From positions 124,001 to 188,000 of the forward strand of contig JAVDKK010000003.1 in the NCBI GenBank assembly GCA_030849945.1: a stretch of DNA of 64,000 nt, given 5' to 3'. The notes below the pieces were generated by a model. It worked only from the letters and a program-made list of their open reading frames with translations, was not told where the DNA came from and searched no databases. A program made the translations under genes and the position numbers. The DNA comes from Schauerella fraxinea. GTDB lineage: Bacteria; Pseudomonadota; Gammaproteobacteria; Burkholderiales; Burkholderiaceae_B. Of the stretch, positions 43,000-50,903 are shown piece by piece; positions within the stretch are counted from its first letter, which is position 1, and every line of letters begins with the position of its first letter.

Positions 43000-43757
43000 C
43001 GTTTGATGTCAGGGGCCGGACGGCCTTGATTACCGGGGCCTATAGCGGGCTGGGCCGCCATTTTGCCGTCACACTAGCCGCCGCCGGAGTGCGCGTGGCC
43101 TTGTGCGGCCGGCGGGTCGAATTGGGCGAGACGGTGGCCGAGGAGATCCGGGCTGCGGGCGGCGACGCGCTGGTCGTGGGCATGGATGTGACTCAGACCG
43201 AAGATATCGCCGCTGCCTTCGATACGGCCCATGCGACGCTGGGGCCGATTTCAATTGTGGTGAATAACGCTGGTGTGGCGATGACGCGTGCCGCACTCGA
43301 TCTATCGGAAGACGACTGGCAGAGTGTGATCGACGTCAATCTCAATGGCGCCTGGCGGGTGGCGCAAGCCGCCGCGCGACATATGCGTGCGCACGACCAT
43401 GGCGGCAGTATCGTCAATATCGCCTCGATTCTGGGGCTGCGCGTAGCCTCGCATGTGGCGGCGTATGCCACGGCCAAAGCCGGCCTCATCCATCTCACGC
43501 GGGCCTTGGCGCTCGAATGGGCGCGTTACGGGATTCGCGTGAACGCCCTGGCACCGGGGTATATCGAAACGGACCTCAATCGCGCGTTTTTCGACACTGA
43601 CGCGGGCCACAAGTTGATTGCGCGCGTGCCGCAACGGCGCCTGGGGCAGCTGGCCGACCTCGATGGTCCGTTGATGCTGTTGGCCTCTGACGCCAGCGCA
43701 TTCATGACCGGCAGTGTGATCGACGTCGACGGCGGACATCTGGTGAGTTCGCTGTGA
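42996..43757 (+). CDS. Short-chain dehydrogenase/reductase
   Basis: The ATG at 42996, five bases after a GAGGAG, gives 253 residues. Motifs are ALITGAYSGLGRHFA (cofactor), NNAGVAM near 90, a catalytic Ser in IASILG, YATAK and DVDGGHLVSSL at the end. It heads an operon-like set with an ACAD, an APH-family kinase and an acyl-CoA ligase, where it could interconvert a keto- and hydroxyacyl-CoA. That role is inferred by analogy with LvaD of levulinate catabolism. Confidence 0.88.
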   Translation: MTFDVRGRTALITGAYSGLGRHFAVTLAAAGVRVALCGRRVELGETVAEEIRAAGGDALVVGMDVTQTEDIAAAFDTAHATLGPISIVVNNAGVAMTRAALDLSEDDWQSVIDVNLNGAWRVAQAAARHMRAHDHGGSIVNIASILGLRVASHVAAYATAKAGLIHLTRALALEWARYGIRVNALAPGYIETDLNRAFFDTDAGHKLIARVPQRRLGQLADLDGPLMLLASDASAFMTGSVIDVDGGHLVSSL

Positions 43758-43825
43758 TTGCCGCATCGCTTCGCAGGCACGGTTCTTCTTACCTCATCAC
43801 TCGCTCTGCATTGATCGGTTAACTC

Positions 43826-43849
43826 GCGACGCGCGTACCGGCGCGTCGC
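43826..43849 (+). other. Strong hairpin just upstream of the ACAD ribosome site
   Basis: Perfect 9-bp arms GCGACGCGC (43826-43834) and GCGCGTCGC (43841-43849) have a 6-nt loop and end four bases before the GGAGG of the ACAD gene. No T-run follows. It could tune translation or mark an RNA processing site between the SDR and ACAD genes. Confidence 0.5.
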
Positions 43850-43864
43850 TATTGGAGGCAAGGC

Positions 43865-45118
43865 ATGCAATTTTCTCTGTCCCCCGAGATCGAAGATTAT
43901 CGAACGCGAATTCGGGCGTTCGTGGATACCCATCTGATCCCGGTCGAGGCCGATCGCGCCAACTACGACGAACACGACAATATTCGCGAAGAGGTGCTCG
44001 AACCGTTGCGTGCGCAGGCGCGTGCCGATGGTTTGTGGGCCCTGCAAATGCCGCGAGCGTTGGGCGGGCAGGGCTTGTCGATGGTGGGCCTAGCGGCGTG
44101 CTACGAAGAGATGAACCGGTCGATCTTTGGCCCGGTCACGTTCAATGCGGCAGCGCCCGACGACGGCAATATGCGCGTGCTGGCCAAAGTGGCGCGGCCC
44201 GATCAGCAAGCGCGTTGGCTGCAGCCGATCATCGATGGCCGCGTGCGGTCGTCGTTTGTGATGACCGAGCCGCATCCGGGCAGCGGCTCGGATCCGTCGA
44301 TGATGCGTACCACCGCCACACGGCGCGGCGACAAGTGGGTGATCGAGGGGCGCAAGTGGTTCATCACGGGTGCGGGCGTTGCACAGCATTTCATTCTGAT
44401 TGCGCGCACATCGGATGATGCGCGCAAGGGGTTGTCGGCGTTCCTGTTCGATGCGTCGCAACCGGGCTGGCGTATCGAGCGGCGCATTCCGATCATGGGG
44501 CCGGAAGAGCACGGCGGTCATTGCGAGATCGCATTCGAGGGGCTGGAAATCCCCGATGAGAATCGGCTGATGGAGGTGGGCGATGGTCTCAAGCTGACGC
44601 AGATTCGTCTGGGGCCCGCACGGCTCACCCACTGCATGCGCTGGTTGGGCCTGGCCCGACGTGCGATGGCGATCGGCGTGGATTACGTGTCCGAGCGCCA
44701 CAGTTTTGGTCAACGGCTGGCCGATCGCGAAGGCGTGCAGTGGCTGTTGGGCGAGGCGGCCATGCAGATCGAAATCGGGCGGCTGCTCACGATGCGTGCA
44801 GCCGAACGTCTGGACCAGGGGCACTTCGCGCGCAAGGAAGTCTCGATGGCCAAGATCGTGGTGTCCGAAACGCTGCACAAGGCTGTAGACACTGCGTTGC
44901 AGCTGAATGGTGCACGCGGTTATTCGAAAGACACGCCGCTTGAATGGATCTATCGCTATGCGCGTCAGGCGCGGTTGGTCGACGGTGCATCGGAAGTGCA
45001 CAAGATGGTGCTGGCGCGCCACTTGATCGACGAGGGCGACGATTTCTGGAAGTGGGATGTGGCGGATGAAGACGGCCATGTGCCGAGCGTGGGCGAGCCG
45101 GCAGGCGGGCCGCGATGA
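43865..45118 (+). CDS. Acyl-CoA dehydrogenase (ACAD10/11-like)
   Basis: This 417-residue dehydrogenase has FVMTEPHPGSGSDPSMM in the middle domain, SFGQRLADREGVQWLLGEAAMQIE, and a C-terminal RLVDGASEVHKMVLARHLI. This 'DGxxEVH' ending is characteristic of the ACAD10/ACAD11/LvaC group. Those enzymes act with a phosphotransferase-family kinase on 4-hydroxyacyl-CoAs. The next gene is exactly such a kinase and overlaps by ATGA. Confidence 0.9.
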   Translation: MQFSLSPEIEDYRTRIRAFVDTHLIPVEADRANYDEHDNIREEVLEPLRAQARADGLWALQMPRALGGQGLSMVGLAACYEEMNRSIFGPVTFNAAAPDDGNMRVLAKVARPDQQARWLQPIIDGRVRSSFVMTEPHPGSGSDPSMMRTTATRRGDKWVIEGRKWFITGAGVAQHFILIARTSDDARKGLSAFLFDASQPGWRIERRIPIMGPEEHGGHCEIAFEGLEIPDENRLMEVGDGLKLTQIRLGPARLTHCMRWLGLARRAMAIGVDYVSERHSFGQRLADREGVQWLLGEAAMQIEIGRLLTMRAAERLDQGHFARKEVSMAKIVVSETLHKAVDTALQLNGARGYSKDTPLEWIYRYARQARLVDGASEVHKMVLARHLIDEGDDFWKWDVADEDGHVPSVGEPAGGPR

Positions 45119-46152
45119 GTGACGTTCGAAGCGCGCCACCGCCTTGGCGCGAGGCGTTGTTAGCCTATCTCGCGCAGCATGCCGTGTTGCCGGGCGCGCT
45201 CGAGGATGCGCGCATCACGCCGATCGCGGGTGGCCAGTCCAATCCCACTTATCTCATCGAGGCGGGTGGCGATGCGGTGGTGCTGCGCAAGCAGCCGCCG
45301 GGGCAATTGCTGCCGTCGGCGCATGCGGTGGATCGGGAATACCGCGTGATGCAGGCCCTGCAGACCACGCTTGTGCCGGTGCCGCGGATGCGTCATTACT
45401 GCGCGCATCGCGAGGTTGTCGGCACACCGTTTTACCTCATGGATTTTGTGCGCGGCCGCACCTTCATGGATCCGGCCTTGCCCGGCCTGACACCGCCTGA
45501 GCGCGGCGCGGTGTATGCCGAAGTGGGGCGCGTGCTGGCTGCCTTGCATGACGTGGACGTGGCGGCGGTGGGGCTGTCGGATTACGGGCGCGCGGGCAAT
45601 TACTTCGAGCGCCAGATTGCGCGCTGGAGCCGTCAGTATCGAGAAACGGAAACTGCGCCGATTGCGGCCATGGACGCCTTGATCGACTGGCTGCCGCAAC
45701 ACATCCCGGCGCATGAGGCTACGTGTCTGGTGCACGGCGATTACCGCATCGATAACCTGATATTCGATGCGGAGCGGCCGCAAGCGCTCGCATTGCTGGA
45801 TTGGGAGTTGTCGACGCTGGGCCATCCGTTTGCAGATCTTGCGTATCACTGCATGTGCTGGCGCGTCAGCCCTGAGTTGTGGCGGGGCTTTGCAGGCCGG
45901 GATCTTGAGCGGCTCGGCATTCCCGATGAAGCCACGTTCGTGGCGGCCTATTGCGCGGCGCGCGGCATCGCGTTACCCGCCGATTGGGATTTTTATCTGG
46001 CGTATAGCTTCTTTCGCATCGCTGCCATTTTGCAGGGCGTCTATGCACGCGCCAGGGCGGGCAATGCGGCATCGGGCGATGGCGAAGCGATGGGGGCGAA
46101 GGTGGCGCCATTGGCGGCGTTGGGATGGCAGGCGGCCGAGCGTTGCGGCTGA
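45115..46152 (+). CDS. Aminoglycoside-phosphotransferase-family kinase (ACAD10/11 N-domain/LvaA-like)
   Basis: This 345-residue kinase has a GGQSNPTYLIEAGGDAVVLRKQPPG nucleotide loop near 35-60, the Brenner motif VHGDYRIDNLIFD (about 205) and the metal Asp in LLDWELSTLGHP. Despite the family name, neighbours show it is not an antibiotic resistance gene. In ACAD10/11 and in the levulinate pathway this domain phosphorylates a 4-hydroxyacyl-CoA. It overlaps the ACAD gene by 4 bp, which strongly supports a shared reaction. Confidence 0.9.
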   Translation: MSDVRSAPPPWREALLAYLAQHAVLPGALEDARITPIAGGQSNPTYLIEAGGDAVVLRKQPPGQLLPSAHAVDREYRVMQALQTTLVPVPRMRHYCAHREVVGTPFYLMDFVRGRTFMDPALPGLTPPERGAVYAEVGRVLAALHDVDVAAVGLSDYGRAGNYFERQIARWSRQYRETETAPIAAMDALIDWLPQHIPAHEATCLVHGDYRIDNLIFDAERPQALALLDWELSTLGHPFADLAYHCMCWRVSPELWRGFAGRDLERLGIPDEATFVAAYCAARGIALPADWDFYLAYSFFRIAAILQGVYARARAGNAASGDGEAMGAKVAPLAALGWQAAERCG

Positions 46153-46239
46153 GCGGACCTGCCGCCGGTGGGTGAGGAATTTCAGATCGCCGCGCCGCCG
46201 AGGGGTGTGAATCGTCCGGCGTGAAAACGAGGAGATGGG

Positions 46240-47997
46240 ATGTCGAACGTCGATGCATTACCGCGCAATGCGGCCAATCATGTGCCGCTGACGCCGTTGG
46301 GCTTCATCGCGTGGTCGGCTTACGTCTATCCCGAGCGCATCGCACTCATTCATGGCGCGCTGCGCCAAACGTGGCACGACACGTATCTGCGCTGCCGGCG
46401 CTTGGCGGCGGCGTTGCAGCATTGGGGGGTGGCGCGCGGTGATGTGGTGGCGGTGCTGGCGCCCAACACGCCGGCATTGTATGAAGCGCATTTTGGCGTG
46501 CCGATGTCGGGCGCGGTACTCAATGCGTTGAATACCCGGCTGGATGCCCCCACGCTCGCCTACATTCTCGATCACGGCCGCGCGCAGGTGTTGCTGTACG
46601 ACAGCGAGTTTGCGCCGCTCGTGCGCGACGTGATTGCGCAGGCCACGCATCCGATCCGCGTGGTGCGCATCGAAGACGCCCTGTTTGCGGGCGAGCACGG
46701 CGACTTCGGCGACATCGATTACGAGACGTGGTTGAGCGATGCTGTCGTGGCCGATGACGGTGCAGCTGATCGCAACGTCGGGCGCGCGTTCGATACCGTC
46801 GCAGACGGCACGCGATCCGACGCTGGGCCGGCAGACGCTCACGCGGGCCTGCCCGCTGCGGTGCCCTCGAGGTCCTCCGGCTTGCCGCGAGACTACAGCC
46901 CGCCGGATGAATGGGACGCGATTTGTTTGAACTACACCTCGGGCACCACGGGCCGTCCCAAGGGCGTGGTCTATCACCATCGGGGCGCTTATCTCAATTC
47001 AACCGGCAACGTGATCGCGTGCGGTATGCCGCGGCATGCGGTGTATTTGTGGACGTTGCCGATGTTCCATTGCAATGGCTGGTGTTTTGCATGGACCTTG
47101 GCGGCGTTGGCGGGCACCAGCGTGTGCATGCGCCGCGTGGAAGCCGGGCCGATTTTCGATGCCATCGTCGATCACAACGTGGGGTTTTTCAGTGCGGCGC
47201 CTGTGGTGCTGGGCATGTTGATCAATGCGCCGGCGGCGGTGCAGCGGCGCGCGCCGCATCCGGTGCAGGTGGTGACGGGCGGTGCGGCGCCGCCGGCCGC
47301 AGTGATCGAGGCGATGGAGGCCTTGGGCGTGGGCGTGTCGCACCTTTATGGGCTGACGGAAACCTACGGGCCGTCCATTGTTTGCGCGTGGCATGACGAG
47401 TGGGACGCGCTCGATCTGACGGCGCGTGCCGCGATCAAGGCGCGCATCGGCGTGCGCAAGCTCAACCTCGAACACGCCACGGTGATGGACGACGGCATGC
47501 AACCCGTGCCTGCCGATGGCGTCACGATGGGTGAAATCATGGTTCGCGGCAATACGATCATGAAGGGCTATCTGCACGACGCCAAGGCCACCGAAGCGGC
47601 CTTTGCCGGCGGCTGGTTCCACACGGGCGATCTCGGGGTGATGCATCCCGATGGCTACATCGAGATCAAGGACCGCGCCAAGGACATCGTGATTTCAGGC
47701 GGCGAGAACATCTCCACTGTCGAGGTGGAGGGCGTGTTGTACCGCCATCCGGATGTACTGGAGGCGGCCGTGGTCGCGCGCCCCGATGCCACGTGGGGCG
47801 AAACGCCGTGCGCGTTCGTGACCTTGAAGTCGGGCCGCGACACGGATGCCGAAAGCATCCTTGCGTTTTGCCGCGCGCATCTTGCCAGGTTCAAGGTGCC
47901 CAAGACGGTGGTGTTCGGCGATCTGCCGAAGACGTCCACCGGCAAGATTCAGAAGTTCTTGCTGCGTGAGCGAGCCCGGGCTGGCGGCACAGATTGA
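46240..47997 (+). CDS. AMP-dependent acyl-CoA synthetase with internal insertion
   Basis: This 585-residue ligase has the P-loop NYTSGTTGRPKGVVYHH (about 229-245), YGLTETYGPS, WFHTGDLGVMHPDGY, the hinge KDRAKDIVISGGENIS and the catalytic Lys in TSTGKIQKF. It is about 40 residues longer than close relatives because of an Ala/Asp/Arg-rich segment at about 168-212, just before the P-loop. It probably activates the acid used by this operon, in the role of LvaE. It begins 87 bp after the kinase gene. Confidence 0.9.
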   Translation: MSNVDALPRNAANHVPLTPLGFIAWSAYVYPERIALIHGALRQTWHDTYLRCRRLAAALQHWGVARGDVVAVLAPNTPALYEAHFGVPMSGAVLNALNTRLDAPTLAYILDHGRAQVLLYDSEFAPLVRDVIAQATHPIRVVRIEDALFAGEHGDFGDIDYETWLSDAVVADDGAADRNVGRAFDTVADGTRSDAGPADAHAGLPAAVPSRSSGLPRDYSPPDEWDAICLNYTSGTTGRPKGVVYHHRGAYLNSTGNVIACGMPRHAVYLWTLPMFHCNGWCFAWTLAALAGTSVCMRRVEAGPIFDAIVDHNVGFFSAAPVVLGMLINAPAAVQRRAPHPVQVVTGGAAPPAAVIEAMEALGVGVSHLYGLTETYGPSIVCAWHDEWDALDLTARAAIKARIGVRKLNLEHATVMDDGMQPVPADGVTMGEIMVRGNTIMKGYLHDAKATEAAFAGGWFHTGDLGVMHPDGYIEIKDRAKDIVISGGENISTVEVEGVLYRHPDVLEAAVVARPDATWGETPCAFVTLKSGRDTDAESILAFCRAHLARFKVPKTVVFGDLPKTSTGKIQKFLLRERARAGGTD

Positions 47998-48127
47998 AGA
48001 CGAAAGGGCGCAGCCCAACGTTCCGCCTCAGTCGGCGGATTCGGGTGTGCTTGAAAAAAAGGGGGGGAGCGCTTACCGCAGGATGCGGCTTGCTTTGACT
48101 TCGAGGCGGCGGATGCCGCCACACCGC
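47998..48127. other. Intergenic stretch with A7-G7 homopolymer tract and hairpin
   Basis: Between the ligase stop and the small minus-strand gene lie seven A then seven G (48054-48067) and a GGCGGC-GGAT-GCCGCC hairpin (48105-48120). On the minus strand the order hairpin, then C7T7, could help end the small transcript, but they are about 40 nt apart. Confidence 0.4.
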
Positions 48128-48289
48128 TTAAGCGGCGGGCTTGATCTGCGTGAGAGGCGCTTTTTGGTCGTTGGCAGCAACTTGCTGACGTTCGAAAAAG
48201 GCTTGGCGCAGTTGGAGCTCTTGGTGACGAATTTCTTGCTGACGGCGGGCGCGTACGCGGCCGATGAGTTGGGGACTGGTGCGAAGCAT
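48128..48289 (-). CDS. Conserved-looking 53-residue basic, Gln-rich small protein
   Basis: This 53-residue frame (MLRTSPQLIGRVRARRQQ... ending IKPAA) has an AGGAAG ribosome site at eight bases and a good sigma70 promoter upstream. The composition is Arg/Gln-rich with no membrane segment, and the middle could form an amphipathic helix. I do not recognise a family. The promoter and ribosome site argue that it is a real gene rather than a chance frame. Confidence 0.6.
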   Translation of the reverse strand: MLRTSPQLIGRVRARRQQEIRHQELQLRQAFFERQQVAANDQKAPLTQIKPAA

Positions 48290-48333
48290 GGTGTTTCTTC
48301 CTACGTTTTGGTCTTCTCTATGTATCGATCTCT

Positions 48334-48362
48334 ATCCTATCCCTGGTTTATGACAATTCCAA
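48334..48362 (-). promoter_or_regulatory. Sigma70 promoter for the 53-residue protein gene
   Basis: On the minus strand TTGGAA (48362-48357) and TAGGAT (48339-48334) are exactly 17 bp apart. Transcription would begin near 48327, leaving a leader of about 38 nt. Confidence 0.65.
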
Positions 48363-48397
48363 CGACTTGCTGGAAATAAGACTATGCATTTGTAACG

Positions 48398-48853
48398 TCA
48401 CCGCGGTCGCGCGTGACGGGCGAGCAACGTATCCAGGGTATTCCCGAATGCCTTGCGGTCGCTGGCCGCCATCGCGGGCGGCCCGCCCGTATCCACGCCG
48501 GTGCCGCGCAGGGCGTCGAGCATGTCGCGCACGGCCAAACGTTCCTGGATGGTGTCGGCGGTATAGCGCTCGCCCCGCGGATGGATGGCAAAAGCGCCCT
48601 TGTCCAACGCTTGGGCGGCGAGCGGGATGTCGCCGGTGATCAGCAGATCGCCGGGTTGCAGACGTTCGACGATATAGGCATCCGCCACGTCGAAACCGCG
48701 TGGCACCTGGATGGCGCGGATGCGCGGCGAGGGTGGCGTGCGCAACATCTGGTTCGCCACCAGCGTCAACGGCGTTTCCCACCGGTCGGCCGCCCTAAAG
48801 AGGATGTCCTTGATGACGGTTGGACAGGCATCGGCGTCGACCCAGATGTGCAC
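48398..48853 (-). CDS. yaiI: YaiI/YqxD-family (UPF0178) protein
   Basis: I start at the GTG at 48853, one base after the upstream gene's TGA, because the family begins (M)xIWVDADACP; this gives 151 residues against 152 in E. coli YaiI. The frame continues 19 unconserved codons further upstream. Motifs are WVDADACPTVIK, DVADAYIVERLQPGDLLITGDIPLA and GERYTADTI, a PIN-like nuclease fold by family. The biological role is unknown. Confidence 0.88.
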   Translation of the reverse strand: MHIWVDADACPTVIKDILFRAADRWETPLTLVANQMLRTPPSPRIRAIQVPRGFDVADAYIVERLQPGDLLITGDIPLAAQALDKGAFAIHPRGERYTADTIQERLAVRDMLDALRGTGVDTGGPPAMAASDRKAFGNTLDTLLARHARPR

Positions 48854-48854
48854 G

Positions 48855-49127
48855 TCAGCCTTTGAGCGCGGCGGCCAGCAATGTGGCGACGACGTCGTTG
48901 ACGGGCTCACCGCTGGTTTGCGCGCGCGCGCGGAGCTGGTCGACCAGTTCCTGCGGCAGCTTGACCGGAAACGACACCAGTCCGGCGGCCTGATCCAGGC
49001 GACGTTGCTCGCGGCGATCCACGGCGGGTGCTGCGGCGCCCTGACCGAATCGTGCCGGCGTCTTGGAATGCTTGAGATCGCCCATCAATTTGAGGGCTTT
49101 GTTCTTTTCGAGGTCGGTCTTCTTCAT
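48855..49127 (-). CDS. Small basic protein, ribbon-helix-helix-like C-terminus
   Basis: This 90-residue protein has a Lys-rich start (MKKTDLEKNKALKLMGDLKH) and a C-terminal part VSFPVKLPQELVDQLRARAQ followed by two helices, which looks like a ribbon-helix-helix DNA-binding fold. It is translationally coupled to yaiI (one base between stop and start). I do not know a named family. DNA binding is inference from the strand-helix-helix pattern. Confidence 0.7.
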   Translation of the reverse strand: MKKTDLEKNKALKLMGDLKHSKTPARFGQGAAAPAVDRREQRRLDQAAGLVSFPVKLPQELVDQLRARAQTSGEPVNDVVATLLAAALKG

Positions 49128-49163
49128 GGGAACTCACGGGGGAAACCCGTAGTCTGACAGTTA

Positions 49164-49766
49164 ATGACCGATTCCACACCCGAAACCGTCACGTTGCCTT
49201 CCACGGCCCATCGCCCGGTGCTCAAGCTACTGGCATGGGTGGTGGCCGCCGGCGCGATCTGGCTGAGCTGGCCCTTCGTGCAACCCCATTTGCCCACCGG
49301 CGTCATGGCGAAGGTGACGGCCCCGTTTTATGCCGCGCGCCTCTCGATGGCGGAAGCCCCGGCGGCCTTGCCGGTGCCGGTGGCGGGCGTCTCCTTCCGG
49401 CAGATCGCCAATACTTATGGCGCGCCGCGCGGCAGCACGCGCAAGCATGAGGGCCTGGATATTTTCGCCAAGCGGGGCACGCCCGTGCTGTCCGCCACCG
49501 AGGGGATGGTGACGCGAGTAGGCACCAATCGTCTGGGTGGCAATGTGGTGTGGGTACTGGGGCCGGGCGGGCAACGGCATTATTACGCCCACCTCGATAC
49601 GCAAGCGGATCTTTCCGCGGGCGACCGGGTGGTGGCCGGCACCGAGCTCGGCACCGTGGGTGACACGGGCAATGCTCGCGGTACCCCGCCACACCTGCAC
49701 TATGGCGTTTATGCGACAGGCGGCGCGATCAATCCGTATCCGTTACTAAAAGAAGGCGCGAGGTAA
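49164..49766 (+). CDS. M23-family metallopeptidase (LytM-type)
   Basis: This 200-residue protein has one N-terminal membrane anchor (about 20-42) and a C-terminal peptidase M23 domain with HEGLDIF (His/Asp zinc ligands), ATEGMVTRVG and HLHYGVY. M23 enzymes cut peptidoglycan cross-links in the periplasm. It is short, with almost no linker. It precedes the glycosyltransferase cluster by 82 bp. Confidence 0.9.
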   Translation: MTDSTPETVTLPSTAHRPVLKLLAWVVAAGAIWLSWPFVQPHLPTGVMAKVTAPFYAARLSMAEAPAALPVPVAGVSFRQIANTYGAPRGSTRKHEGLDIFAKRGTPVLSATEGMVTRVGTNRLGGNVVWVLGPGGQRHYYAHLDTQADLSAGDRVVAGTELGTVGDTGNARGTPPHLHYGVYATGGAINPYPLLKEGAR

Positions 49767-49848
49767 CGAGATTTGATGAAAATTCAACGGAAGCGGGATC
49801 AAAGTAGGGGCGTTGTCTCCCGATTTCTTTTTTTCGTCGAGTGGTGTC

Positions 49849-50901
49849 ATGCATATCGAGTCTCGCCCGGATGCGCTGTTCCCGGAACTTTTCTCCGCTG
49901 AATCGACGGCTAATGCCGTCTCGACTCGAGCCGACGGCTCGGTGTTTTATGACTCGCATGTGAGCGTGCTGGTGCCCGGCCTGAACGAAGCGGCCAACCT
50001 GCGCGTGATGCTGCCCACCTTGATGCTGTTGCTCAATCGCACCTGCCGCAACTGGGAAGTCGTGGTGGTGGATGACGGTTCAACCGACGATACCCCGCAA
50101 TTGATGGCCGAGTGGACCACCGTACCGGGTTTCCGCTATCTCCAACTGTCGCGCAACTTCGGCAAGGAAGCTGCCATCAGCGCCGGCCTGGATTCGTGCG
50201 ACGGCGATGTGGTGATCTGCATGGACGCCGATATGCAGCATCCGCCGGCATTGATCCCCGACATGTTGGCGCGCTGGAAAGCGGGTTCGGACATGGTGTA
50301 TGCCGTGCGTGAAAACCGCGACGACGAAACCTGGTTCAAACGCCAGGGCGCGAAGTGGTTTTATCGCTTGGTGAGCGGTGGTCAACGCGTTGACGTGCCG
50401 GCGCACGCGGGCGATTTTCGCTTGATGGACCGTAAGGTCGTCAACGCCTTGAATGCGTTGCCGGAGCGCACGCGTTTCATGAAGGGCCTGTACGCCTGGG
50501 TGGGCTTCAAGACGGAAGCCTTCCCGTACACGCCGGCCGATCGCATCCATGGCGAAAGCAAGTTCACACCCGTCAAACTCATCAAGCTGGCGATGAGCGG
50601 CGTGACGGCGTTCACGACGTGGCCCTTGCGCATGCTGAGCCTGGTCGGTTTCATGTTCGCACTGGTGTCGTTCGGATATGGCGCCTATCTGGTGGCCGAG
50701 TATTTCGAGTACGGCCATCAGGTCGACGGTTGGACCACGATCGTGTGCGCACTGCTGTTCTTCGCCGGCATCAATATGGTGTCGCTGGGTGTGGTGGGCG
50801 AGTACGTGGGCCGGATTTTCGACGAAGTGAAAGGTCGTCCGTTGTATGTGGTGCGTGACCGCCTGGGTCGCGCCGCACGCACGGAGCCGAGCGCCGAATA
50901 A
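49849..50901 (+). CDS. GT2 polyprenyl-phosphate glycosyltransferase (ArnC/LgmA-like)
   Basis: The ATG at 49849 gives 350 residues. The GT-A domain has VLVPGLNEAANL, VVVDDGSTDDTP and the DxD-type CMDADMQHPP, and two C-terminal membrane helices (about 255-275 and 295-315) follow. Such enzymes load a sugar on undecaprenyl phosphate. With the following ArnT-like, GtrA-like and ChbG-like genes it matches the composition of the Bordetella lgm locus, where the sugar is N-acetylglucosamine. The ribosome site is weak; a TTG at 49813 is an alternative start. Confidence 0.88.
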   Translation: MHIESRPDALFPELFSAESTANAVSTRADGSVFYDSHVSVLVPGLNEAANLRVMLPTLMLLLNRTCRNWEVVVVDDGSTDDTPQLMAEWTTVPGFRYLQLSRNFGKEAAISAGLDSCDGDVVICMDADMQHPPALIPDMLARWKAGSDMVYAVRENRDDETWFKRQGAKWFYRLVSGGQRVDVPAHAGDFRLMDRKVVNALNALPERTRFMKGLYAWVGFKTEAFPYTPADRIHGESKFTPVKLIKLAMSGVTAFTTWPLRMLSLVGFMFALVSFGYGAYLVAEYFEYGHQVDGWTTIVCALLFFAGINMVSLGVVGEYVGRIFDEVKGRPLYVVRDRLGRAARTEPSAE

Positions 50902-50903
50902 TC

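Noticed and set aside
45115..46152. Aminoglycoside resistance gene
   Set aside because: The kinase fold matches, but overlap with an ACAD10/11-like gene and the acyl-CoA context indicate a metabolic kinase.
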